Source: Pteria penguin | Lineage: Eukaryota > Mollusca > Bivalvia > Pterioida > Pteriidae | DNA length: 64,000 nt | Direction: 5' to 3' | NCBI GenBank assembly: GCA_035048485.1 | Contig: CM068582.1 | Location: forward strand, 22,029,155-22,093,154 | Part shown: piece after piece, positions 25,801-39,329 of the stretch | Position numbering within the stretch: position 1 is the stretch's first letter | How the letters are laid out: every line of letters starts with the position of its first letter | The notes under the pieces: model-generated | Seen by the model: only the letters and a program-made list of their open reading frames with translations | Databases searched by the model: none | What the model was told of the DNA's origin: nothing | Translations under genes and position numbers: made by a program

Positions 25801-28800
25801 CATATGTTTATACCCTAATCCCTACAGGGGTTGGGGCAAGTAGGAAGTTTTCAAACAGAGGTATCATAGCTGAGAAATTCATTGGATCATTTGAACTTCT
25901 CCAATAGAATTTCTTCTTAATAACTTTGATAATTCAGTTTTATATTACTGCAGTATAGGAAAAACAAGATTTTTACAACAAATGTCTAATATTTGAAAAG
26001 GGTTTTCAAATCATAATGATTGATTTTACAAGGCATTTTAGACCCATTTTCTTTTCTATTCACAACGGAAAGATAGCCATTACTGCTACACAATACTGTT
26101 AGAGCATAACAAAGCTTTCATTAGTTCTCTAAGTTTCAATACTTCTAAGGAGGCATTTCAGTGTTATACAAGAACAGTAAAGTGTCCGAAAATTGCCTCT
26201 ATTGTTTCAAAAGGGTTTACTCCTGTAAGTGATTGCCCTTATTCTCCAGACATTTTTCAAGGTGTAGTAACATAATCTGATGAAAAGACTTCATGACACT
26301 TGAGACAGCATGGGTTGCTTTTATTAATACACTAAAATTAATCAAAATTTGTTGAATGTCAGAAAACTGCCTATATGCTCCTTTACATTCTTGTATGTGC
26401 AAAGGGATTATAGAATGTCATAAAAACAAGTCTCAACAGGCATTTAAAAGATGAGTGGGCTAAAATGATGTGACAGAGTAACCCTCTCTAGAGAAAGTGT
26501 GGTAGGTACTGCAAAAACAAAACAGATCCTTTCTAAACTATTCATTCCCCCTAATGACTTTTAAATTACAGAACTTCATGCTTGGTCAGTGTCAACCAGT
26601 ACCATCTAAATATGTTTGACCCAGGATCAACAAATTTTTTTGTATTTCTTTCTTACCGATAAGCAGCTTTTGAGATATGGGTCTTGTTTCTGTACGGCAG
26701 AAGCCTCCTCTTTTGACGTCCCTGGCTCCACAGTTGACTGGGAGGTTCCTGTGCCATTTGTCTGTTCCTGACCTTGCTTGTAAAACAGTACGGCTTCATA
26801 GTTCATCAGAGCCCACGCATGCCATGCCTACCAAATGTATAACACTTTCTTATAATGTGTAAAGACATAATATTACCAAAGTAACAAAGTCTACTATTGT
26901 TATATCACATCTAAAGCAGGAAAACCTCCAAATTTACTACGTGTACTTAAGAAATAGTGGCATAAATACATGTCCACGGCAGTAATACAATTTCCATTAT
27001 CTTCTGAGGACTTCATACTTCTTTGCTGTTCACATGCTGAATTTATAAGTGCAGTGCTTAATATAAAGACAATGCTACACCTTGTACCAGTTTTTGTCAC
27101 ACTCCGATGATAGTGTGCAGTACTCCAGTATAGAGACCATGCCATACTTTGTACCAGTTTTCATCACACTCCGTCGATAGTGTGTAGGACTCCAGAATAA
27201 AGACAACGCCATACCTTGAACCAGTTTTTATCATTATCTATCGATAGAGTGTAGTACTCCAGTATAAAGACAATGCTATACCTTGTAACATTTTTCATCA
27301 CACTCCGTCGATAGTGTGTAGTACTCCAGTATAAAGATAATGCCATACCTTGTACCAGTTTTTATCACAGTCCATCGATAGAGTGTAGTACTCCAGTATA
27401 AAGACAATGCTATACCTTGTAACATTTTTCATCACACTCCGTCGATAGTGTGTAGTACTCCAGTATAAAGACAAGGCCATACCTTGTACCAGTTTTTATC
27501 ACACTCCGTTGATAGTGTGTAGTACTCCAGTATATCTGCCACTGATTTTTCATTGACGCCAAGGTGATCTTGTGCCCAGTCTCCTAGTTTCAGGTAACAT
27601 CTGCAATACGAATTGTCAAAAAAGTATATCAAAGATATTATGCAGTTGTATGTCCTTCATTTGAATAAAATCTGAATTACCAATTATGTGTTACAACCTT
27701 TATATAAATTGTGTTGTGTCCTAGATTTGTTATATCTGACATTTCAATGTGTTCTCTAAGCTACGGCCAAGGTTAAAGTTGATAAAGAGAGAACAACCAA
27801 AAACAAAGTGTCAGTGAACTACTGATCGAAGTGCCTAAAAAAATTAAAATAAAGACGAGACTATTAAAATGTTCTAAAAATGAACTGCAAACAGTTCATT
27901 GTGAACTTACTGAAATGTAAAATGAATATGAAACTGACCACAGAACAAGAAATGTGATATCTACCAGGAGTCAAAAGCAAGATTTTCATTAATGGAAAGT
28001 ACATACTTTCTCTATGATGTGTATATCTATTAAGTCTTTTTAAATGTATGTAGAAATACTATTCTTTCTGAAGTGACCAAGTAAGATAAATTTTGTCTAC
28101 AAGTATGACAAACTTTTAAGATATCTATTCATAACTTAATCAATACATGTGTACCAACCTTGCCAACAGTTTATTTAATTCATTTCTCTCATGCGAGTCC
28201 TCCGGTGACACCAGTTGTAATCCTTTAGTATGAAGGGAATGTTTAACAAAGTACTGTAGCTTTTTGAAAGCCTCTGCCTGCAAATGTAAGAATTACTAAG
28301 CCTTTCCATACAGAAACTGATTTACAAGGATGACATAACATGCATGTTTGTTACTTAAGAAATAATGATGTCTTAGTCATTACCTAATGTCCAGTAACCG
28401 CCCCTCATTGCATTAACCAATCAAATTATCACCTCGCCCCTGTGCGGCTCGGTGACAATTTGATTGATTAATGCGACTCGGGATGCTTACTGGACATTAG
28501 ATAACGACTAGGACGTCATTGTTTCTATTCTGACATGAACTAGATAAGTACTTACCGTAAATATTAATATCTTATGTCAACAACAATAAATTTAGACCAT
28601 GCAGACAACAGGGGTGCATGTGATTTAAAAATCAAGAATTTGATTTTCAGAAAACCTAAATGGCATGACCTACATTGGTTTTCTGGAAATCTTCATATTG
28701 ATTTTACTGACACGGTCAAAATACCAATGGGCGGGGCTTTTAAACGTCATGACTGCTAGTAAGGCGTGGTGATTCTAACCGTGAATATATCGGAGAATAA

Positions 28801-31800
28801 TGCACAGTGGAACTCTATGGGACATATAGGGGAAAATTCTCAAGTCATGTTAGAATGTGATATAATGCATAAAGTTTCTATGAGGAAAGTACAAGGAGTA
28901 CCACCTCCTTCCCCATCCTCTTTCACCATGTCCCCTTCCTCCATGCAAGACCCCTTCATGGAAAGTCTTTCCTCTTGAATGTGTTGTTGTTCGCCTTTCT
29001 CCTCAAGTCCCTATACCCAAGTTTCTATTATTTTCTAACATACTTTCTACCCTATCTTCCCCTCCCTTACATCCGTAGGATATCAAAATAAATCCCCGAC
29101 CTACAAACACTTCCTTATTGTCAGATTTTATTCTATTTGAAGTTTTGTTTGACTCGCACTTTAATCAAGATAAATTTCCATTTATATTATGACTGAAAAG
29201 CCTGTTTTATATGTCACATGCGTTTCTTCCAGTCCTAATTATATACGAAATGACAAACATAAACTTGTGTGTAGCGAAGAGATCTTTTGCCTTGTTCTCC
29301 GGTTTAGCGATCCGCTTTTAAACCGCCACACAAGGACTTAAAGCAGACTACAATATGATTTAATATGACAAATATTGTGTTGTTATGTAATAAATTCTGA
29401 GAAATATTCCTCCTGTGACTGTTGGTCAGTGTGCAAATGGAGAAAAATCCACAATACCCAACAAGAAACACTCAATGTCCACAAATTTTTTGCCACTTAG
29501 CCTTTATCAAGTGGAAACAAAAGGTAATAAAATCTCTCAGTAAAATCCACATCTGCTGATTAAATCAGTAAAGTAAACATATATAAACAAAGTTTAATCT
29601 GCAGTGGGCTTATTTAACTGAAGTTTCTTGTTATTTAGTTAATTCACACTTCTCTTCCCAAGACTTCTTATCATTTTAATATTTTAATCCATTAGTGATC
29701 AATTATTTTTAGTCGAGAATAATTATCTATCAATCTATTATGCATAATCTGAAAGCCGTTTCAAAGTATAACCATTCTATTTCAAAATGCCCACTAGTTA
29801 CATTTCAGAAAGGGACTATCTGCACACAGTTACGATGAAATCAGTGTAGCAGTGTGTAACTTCAATGGATAAGGCGAATTATAAATAACAACCAGAAATA
29901 TTTTTTACCTTTTGATTATTCTTCCACATGTGCTTCATGTAGGCAAAAGTGACTTGAGGATTGTTGGTAGGAATAGGCTGATCTGCTGACAGTTTGGATG
30001 GGTCTGTTTCAAGTAACTTGACTAGCGTTTTATGAGAGAGATGCTGAAAATGTATTTCATTGAGATGCTGAATTTATGCATGTAGAAGATAAGAGTATAT
30101 GTGTATCTTAATGAGTACAACAATAGTAATGAGGTATCAATAAGAATAAAACATGTATCAATCAGTGCTATTAACAGCTACAGGGAAATCTAATCTCTTG
30201 TTAAATATCTGTAGTCCTTAACAAGGTTTGCTGAGACGTAGATGTTGCAAATCTTCGACACTCAGGTAGGATTCCCCTGTTCATGTATAAAGGGATGAAT
30301 GACTTTTTTTGTCCAAATCTAGTAATATACTTGTAAAATAACATCAATTTCTGAAATATTCTGTGTATGCATTGTGTCATCCCTTCAAGACAAACACCTA
30401 GGTGTATGAGACAGAATCATCACTGAAAGGTAAACATAAAGATAATTCTATCTCTGGTGAGAGAATGATGTTTCTGGTGTTTTTCACGATACATGTATTC
30501 AATTTGTTATTCTATCAAAAAAGTGATGTACATGTATCTAATCCAAGTAAAAAAAACATATGCTCTACACATATTTCTAATCCATCAATTAACATTAACT
30601 GACAATAAATCAACAGAATTCAATTTCTTGATTAGATGCTTCTTGGAACAATTTATTTGCTGATAGTTAGTATTTCCTTTATGTAAAAATCTTAGTATTT
30701 CCTTTATGTAAAAATCTGAAATATCAATCAGATTTCCACGACTCAAAGTTCAAACAACTATAATTTTAAGAAATTTGCTAAAATCTGATGTTCTTATTTC
30801 TCTCAGAAAAAATTAACAGCTGAAAAATTCCACTTGAAAACCCAACAAATGTTTGACAATATTGTTGTTTACTTATGTACATCTTGATAAATGTATAGGA
30901 GTACATGCATATGTAATTGTGTACCCATATGCATTCATCAAAATGAACGCAATGTTTAATAGTACTCTTTGAAAAACCTTCCATAATTGTTTATCATAAT
31001 GGCTACAAAACATCAATATCCATAAAAATCACTGAACATTTGATAGCATTTCTTCAACAGAAATCTGGTACAATTTTTACACATACCAGTCGTCCACTCT
31101 TGCGACAGAGGCTGGCATACTTCAGCCATGTCTTCATGTCCTCCACTGGAGACACTACCAATGATCTGACCTGTATGATGCGTTGCCAGTCCTCTACAAC
31201 CCTCTGACATCCCTGTACAGGTGAAGTAAGATCTCATTCAAATATAACTCCTACCACATTATACCATATTTTATTAAAATTAAAAAGGTACCAAAAAACA
31301 AGTGAAACCTTTTCTATTTCCTACAAATACATGTATACTAACACTATATTCAAAGGTTTAATCTTCAGCAAACTTGTACAAGGAAAAAATAAAGGATAAA
31401 TCAAAAGTAATGAATGATTTTTTTCTCATATTTGTAGCAGATTTACTTCACTTAAAGAAGGGGGTCAAATTTTCTAGCTATAAAATAGTTAATACCCTAT
31501 TCTTAAGATTGGTTGGTTGGTTGGTTGATTTGTGTTTTTTTTACATTGCTTTCCACAATTTTCCAGTTATATCGCGACATGGAAGCAGGAGGTAAATAAC
31601 CTCTTAAATATAGTGGTGCAATCAGAGAATTGAACCAGGATTGTCGGCAACGCAAGCCAAACGCTTAACCAATACACTAAGTCTGCCCCCCCCATATTCT
31701 TAAGAAAATTTATTAATACATTGTACAGTAAAACTTCGTTATCTCGACATCCACCTGTAGAAGCCAATTAATAAAAAAACCGGTCGGGACTGGCAATTAT

Positions 31801-34800
31801 GTCAAGATAAGCAGAGAAGTCGAGATATCCGATGTCGAGATATCAAAGTTTTACTGTATATATCATGACCATGCCAAACAAGAAATTGATCTTTCCTCAA
31901 CATTATGAATTTTGATGCAGATGAGCTGGTTAGAGAAAAACAGAGAAAAAGGATACATTATCAATAACGACATGTCAAGTCACTAAGAACAATGTACAAA
32001 GTCTGTCTGAAATGACTGATATAAAATCATGTACTATCTCTGTTCTCATATGCTGTCAATGTATCAAAACGACTTTGTCTGTACAAGCTCAGTTGTTAAC
32101 ATCCCAATCATGACTCGTTTGTGTCCTTTCTTTCAGATGAGACAACGAAATCCCAAGTCCCATGTCATGGCATGTAAAATCTCCCTCACTGTTTCCAGTG
32201 GATATGTCACATAGGTCTAAATTTTGGTGGGATGCATCTGGCGGATGTCGTCACCATATAGATAAAATAACCGTGATATGATGTAAAACAAAATTAACTT
32301 ATTCTGTGAACTGATGCTGGTAAGATATTAGAAACAGAATCTGTAATCTGTGTTCAACACTTGACAATGGCTAATGTTTTCACTGTTTACCTGTAGCTTG
32401 TCCCACCACATGGTTTTTACTGTTTACCTGTAACCTGTCCCACCACATGGTTTTCACTGTTTACCTGTAGCTTGTCCCACCACATGGTTTTTACTGTTTA
32501 CCTGTAGCTTGTCCCACCACATGGTTTTTACTGTTTACCTGTAACATGTCCCACCACAAGGTTTAAGGTTTTTACTGTTTACCTGTAACCTGTCCCACCA
32601 TATGCTTTTTACTGTTTACCTGTAACCTGGCCCACCACATGGTTTTTACTGCTTACCTGTAGCCTGGTCTACCACATGGTTTTTACTATTTACCTGTAAC
32701 CTGTTGCACCACATGGTTTTTACTGCTTACCTGTAACATGTCCCACCATATGGTTTTTACTGTTTACCTGTAACCTGTCCCACCACATGGTTTTTACTGT
32801 TTACCTGTAACCTGGCCCACCACATGGTTTTTACTGCTAACCTGTAGCCTGGTCCACCACATGGTTTTTATTATTTACCTGTAACCTGTTGCACCACATG
32901 GTATTTACTGCTTACCTGTAACCTGTCCCACCACATGGTTTTGATGGCTTCTCTTCTCTCTGATACCAATTTATATTGCATCACCTCTTCTAATTCAGAC
33001 AGGAGCTGCACATTCACCATGGCCTACAAAACATCCAAGAACTGAAAATACTTCTGATAACTCTCTACATTTTAAATTCATATAAATGAGTTTTGAAAAA
33101 AACAACAAATAAAGAATTATTCAATCTCAGTTCTGATCAATGTGTTTGATTCAATAAAAGATATTGAATCTGCCCAGAAACTGTTTAATATGGACACTTA
33201 ACATCTTTGCCAATTAAGGCACCACATTATTCTGATATTTTAGTGTCAGTAAACAAGGTAATTTAAAACATGTATTTCAGATGATTGTTATAGAGAGGAT
33301 TCATACTTCAAATCTGAGATAATGTTAACTATTTTCTCCACTATTTTAAAATCAATTTTTTTTCATATCATATCATATCATATCATATATCATAATCATA
33401 ACAGATACAAGTTGGTACTCAATGATGTTAGTATAAACTCTTAAGTTATAGTTTCTGTACATGCAATGAGAGATAAATATGTGTAGATATTACCCCATAA
33501 GCTCTGTTGTAGCTCTCTCCTGCCATAGCTGTCAGCTCTGTGTCCAAGATGTCTCGAGCTTTATCTATACACTGTAAAGAAACTCAGACTTTTAAAACAT
33601 GAATCAATGGTAACTTAGAATAATTTTCAGATTTTGGTAATATTTGTGAGTATGCAATGTATAATGTGCTCATGCACTACACAAATGTTATACTTGTAAT
33701 ATACAGAATGTGACGTTGCTGCTGTTTAACACTTTATCATCATAAATCATGAATAAATGGTCCATCAAACACTACTTAACTGTGAAGTCCAATGAACTTG
33801 TACTTCTCAATCCCTCTACTTTTGCTTAATTAGATAACATTTAACTTCTTATAAATCACAAACACATTGTGAGCCAGACCTGCTGAGCTTGTTGAAAGTT
33901 TTCTGTATGGAGAGCAAATACTGCCCTGTAGAAGGCGCCATCATAGCTGGTACGAGGGATCATACACATGTACTCTTCCATGCTCTCCCAATGTCCTAGC
34001 CCCCAAGCCGCTGCCGCCGCCATCCGCGCCATACGTGAACGATCTTCATCACTTGACGTAGACCATTTGTCACAAGCTATGGTATGTAACTGTCCCCTAA
34101 TAAGTCATATTGAAATTATCAGCTGTCTGTTTTGTCATCAATAACAAAACTTCTAAAACTGTAAATGATCTCAATCATAATAATTCTTAACATATGATTT
34201 AATGCTACTAATGACTTCATTATTTACGTTTACTTTCCACAACTACAATACACATATACTTAAATGGAAACAATGTTTTAAAGCAAAAATTATTGTTGAT
34301 ATATTGCTTTTAACAATGTACCAGTAACAAGTACTGCACAATATGGAAGCAGAAAGTTATCAACTTTTTTTTTGAATTGCAAAATCCAGGGACTGAACCC
34401 TGATTTTCTGTATGTAAATAAAATGATTCATTATGTATTGACTCTTTTCACAAGAGTTATTTACCCTTTGGCTATGTATCTGACTTGGTTGGTTGGTTAA
34501 TTGGTGTTTTACGTCGCTTTCAAAAATATTCCAGTTATATCGCGACATGGAAGCAGGAGGTTACCAACCTCTTAAACATAGTGGCGCAATCCGGGAATCA
34601 AACCCGGATCATCGGCGCCGCAAGCCAAGCGCATAACCACTACACCACGCTTGTCCCTGTATCTGACTTGTAGAAAGTAGGACATAGATAAGTATTTTGA
34701 AAATCAATGTAAAATTGTGGGGAATGAAAGGACAAAAATGAAGTCTATATAGGAACTGTGGGACTTACAATGGTGTTGACGTTAAATATCTACCAAAATA

Positions 34801-37800
34801 GGGAATATACGTTTTACAAAATTGCCGAATCAGTATGAATATTAAGACAATAATATCGCAATCTTAACAACGGAAATCCTTTTTCGACACCATTTCAGTA
34901 GGTAAGAAGGATCAACTAGATTTAAACCTAGGTAGTTGGTCAAGTTAACCATCATGTACCTAGTGATTCACACAAACTCACCACTCTGCTAGTGCCTCTA
35001 AACATCTCATTCTCCCCAAAGTTAGATTCACATCATCTGGAGTTTTTTCCTGTTTTGATTCATAAGCTTGAAGGGCTTTGTTCCATTCATGTAACTTCTC
35101 ATACCAACCCTCCTGGACTCTCTATGCAGAAAATACAATACGTGTTGTGGTCACATCATTGAACTAGCAGATGCATTAGTATAATTAATTACAGCTTTAT
35201 GCTACATCAAAACATATCACTCACAATACATGTGTATGTATTTTTGTAATAATGAATGTTATGTACATTGCTCATAAAACAAATTTTACCCTTGCAATGA
35301 AACAACCCAAAGTGGTGAAGGTTAATTTAGATGCTAATGTCTACCATGTATTTACTGAGTCAATGATGCATTTACCATACATCAATTCAAAATGTTTATT
35401 AAAATGGTTTTGTAAACAAATGATCGTCACCCTTCTTTAAACTGGATATTCAAATTCAGAACATCATGCTCAGATTAATCTTATTTACTTAATAATGGAA
35501 AATGAGGAATTTATAAACAGGCACAAAGTATGTCTACATTTAAATACTTCAAAAGACAGAATAGACCATATCTGTATTAAAGCTAACGTTATTCAGTGCT
35601 AACTTAAATAATTAATGATGTCTGATAGTAAAAGTTCATTTACACAGTTTTTAATTTTTCTTTTCTTTTGAAATACTATGCTGACAGACCCAAAACCATA
35701 TGCATAAAATCATACCCACAATATGTAGTTAGACATTCATATACATGAAGCTACAACACACATTGTACAGAAACATACCAGATCAGTTCTGTGGTGATTC
35801 ATGGCATACTGTAGGACTCCTGCTGCAGACTCAGGCTGCTGTAACTTGTTATTTATGCTGAAAGTAACAACAACTTGTATTGGCTTACAAACATATATAT
35901 GCAGTGTTGTTTTCACATTCTTTACTATCATTTTTTAAAAGGCTTTCATTATTTCTCTGTGACAGAAAATCACAATCATCAATGTAGATGATCCACTGAC
36001 TCATTCTCTTAGGATAATTGCCTTAGTTAAGTTTAAGAAAAACTTACCATTCATTTGTGGGGTATTTTTATCAAAGAAGTTACAGATGTAATACTTAAAT
36101 GCTTTAAAAAGAGAAAGGGTCCTGAAGATATCCAAGCCCCCACAAAAATTGTCCTTCTATTTCAGTAAATAAAATTTGTATGACGTCAAGTATTGTTCAG
36201 TTTGACTTTTTTGACATTTATCATGTATAATTTTGTTTAAATATACCCGTCCCCTAAACTTATGCTAAAGCCAAGTTAACAAGGTCAACTTTCTTGTTTT
36301 TTTATTCTGTACACATAATCTTGTTCTTTACAACTGATTCTGTCTATATGAGCTGACTGAATTTCATTCAAATGTGCTACCTTATCAGAGCCTTTACTTG
36401 ATAACAGCCTCTACCTTAAAAAAGCCTTTACCTTATCAAAGCCTCTAACGTTTCCGTGACTGGTCCTCTGTGGAACTCCTCTTCCTTGTAGTGTAAAGCC
36501 TTAGCATAAGCTCTGCACCGCATGGCTCTAGATCCTAGCAGTGAAGTATCCAGAGGTAGTGGACCCTGAAAATATCAGTCATTATAATACTTATGTAGTT
36601 AGTACATTTGTGAAATGGTCTAGAACTGTTGTAAATGCTATTTCAGTTCACGTTCTTGATTAAATCCATAGTAATAAAATTCTTAAAATATATACACAAA
36701 ATTATGGTACAATCTCATTAAAATTTTGATCTTTCGAGCTCCTACTACTGGCTAAGTTGTGATGGAAGATCTCAGCACTCCCCAAAAGGGTTCATCTTAG
36801 AATGACCTTATGTGCTGACCAATCAGTGATCAGCTTGGTTAGTTTGACAGAGATTTAGTTTTTGCTAAATGAAGAATATTAACAAAAAATGATGCTCTTG
36901 TGCTAAAAAACTGTCTTATTCTTAAGAATGTATGTATAATTTGTAGATTTAAATCTCAGCATTGGATAAAAAGACAAGAGTGTAAAAATAATTGAATAAG
37001 GTCAATCTGAGATGACCCCTTCTAGTGTGTGATCTACAGCAACTTACAATGGAACACGAAAGATCAAAGTTTAATTAGACTGACTTATATTATTGTAATT
37101 TCAAATGAGAATTCAGACACAAATATCAAGTTCCTTTCTTATTTACATATTAGAATGAAAAAGATAACTGGAAATACTTATAACTTTAAGAATTGGTTGT
37201 TGAATTGTTTTATTTCATGAAAATAATCCTTCAACTGAATGAAGATAACCTTGTCACAATGTTCCATAAATTCTGCCAGATTAAGTATGGTCTGTGTGAT
37301 TTCAGGAATCTCTTGTGATGTTAAGGCTTGTTCTAAATTCAGTATTAGTTCATCCTGCTGAGTTTCTGTCAGCTCTGTCCAACATGATACGAACGCTGCA
37401 TTAAATAAATCCCTGAAACACAAGAAACTTTCATACAGCCATAAAAACAAATAAGGCCCAAGTTTATACAGAGTATCTATAGTGTTAAGGCGACATGAAA
37501 CCGACTCTCCATGGACAACCATCAGTTCATCAGCATCCAGTGGACAGACTGACCAAACTGGTGATCTTCCAATTACTACACTGATGCACTTAGTATTCCT
37601 CCGAGTCTTAAGTCCAGGAAAGAAAGAGGTGGACATACATTGTTCATCCGAGACGAGATCTGCAATATCGACTTTGATATATCATGAAATGTGGTTTCCG
37701 ATTCCTAAAAGCACTTTGATCCAAAATTTCAGCACTAATTTTATGATTAAAATTTTTACAAAACTGATGTATTGTTCAGTCTTATATAAAACTTTTCACA

Positions 37801-39298
37801 AAGGATTTTGTTTGATTTTGCTAGAAGATGACATATATGCTTAAAAATTGACGGAACATATGGCATTGTGACAGCTATGAAATAGAAAGTAAATGTACTT
37901 TCTACATGTCACTAACCTGGCAAGAGCATTATACGTTTGTGCCAGTGCCCAGCAAGATCTAAGTGCTGGTGAAGGGGATTCCTTTAGCAGCTCTATACTC
38001 AAACGTCGTAGCCATTCCATCCAGTCTTCTTTAGACTCTTTTCTCCCAGCACCAAGAGACTGAAAAAAGGATACAAATAAATATCATAAATTCACTAGTT
38101 TATCCACACTTTATGGTTTACACGTAAGAATATGAAGTGACTCTATTACATATAATCTTTTTGAGACATTTCCTATTTATCTTAATCCAGAATATAAGTA
38201 TTTGAAACCATGAAAGAGTAGCACAATATTCATCACTGACTACGAGATAAGCTCAATGTCACAATCAACAGCCCTATAAATACACCTTGGATGACAAGTA
38301 CATTTGTAGTACTGTTACAATATTGTACCTTCTGAAGGTTAGTAAAGCTGACATGAAGTTTTTTTATAGTTATAGTGTCAGCCTGAGCTTCCCCTGACTC
38401 TACTGGCTTGTTTCGATTCTTCCTGTGTTTCATCAAAATAGGGTCATCCTCTTCTTCAGCAATAGTTGAACTCTGTAAAAAACATAAGTTCCTTTAAGAC
38501 TTTAATGTGTATTTGGAATACATATAATAAGTAGGCTAATAAAAGTTTGGTAATGGATGTTTTACTTTGACATTAAGATATATGTATTGAAAAAATTTAA
38601 AAGCCTTGTTGAGATCATATAAGTCGCATTAAAGTGATTAAGGAAATTAAGTCTATTTTCTAAATTATAAAGATTTGTGACTTCATTAAAACTTCAATAT
38701 ACTGGTATCTGAACCTGGAATTTAGTTTGACTTAACCAGAATTTCAAGTTATCAATGTATGTATTCAAGAAAATCAAGAAACAACTATACCTTAATTCTG
38801 CACATGAGAATTGTGTATCTTTGATGAGAAATCTTATGTTTGGCTGTCACTTTGGTAACCATTGGGATGAAAATAAAGAATTTTTGTCCAAGCTGAGCAA
38901 CAAGTGCACACAGTGTATCCATGGCAACCATCTGAAGTTCAGGTGTTGTGTCAATGGTTCTGACTAGAGGATGAATGATTCTAGATGCAAAATCTGACAG
39001 GTCTAAAGTGTAGGTCAAGCGTTCTATGGTCTCCAAGGCAACCCTGCAATATTACATTTATTGTAGGTTTCATTTTTTCTGTTCCAACCCATTTTCCTTG
39101 CATGCAATATTATGAAAAGGTCAAATTATTTCATATGAAAGCCACACAAATTAAGCTAGAGCTGTCCTAACTGGACAAATACTACAAACTACAATATAGG
39201 TGAAACATGCAATAATTCATCTCAAGATACATCACTGGTATAAGTGTAATGCATGTCCCACTTTGAGAAACTTACATGTACATTGATAAACTTTTTAA

Positions 39299-39329
<31 letters not shown>

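Noticed and set aside
27164..27480. Repeated exon-like frames suggesting a true exon duplication with extra FAT helices
   Set aside because: The 67-bp period breaks frame, no acceptor precedes the copies, and each frame ends in a stop. They are intronic array units.
37482..37844. 120-codon plus-strand frame
   Set aside because: It overlaps intron sequence near exon 27 and shows no recognisable protein feature.
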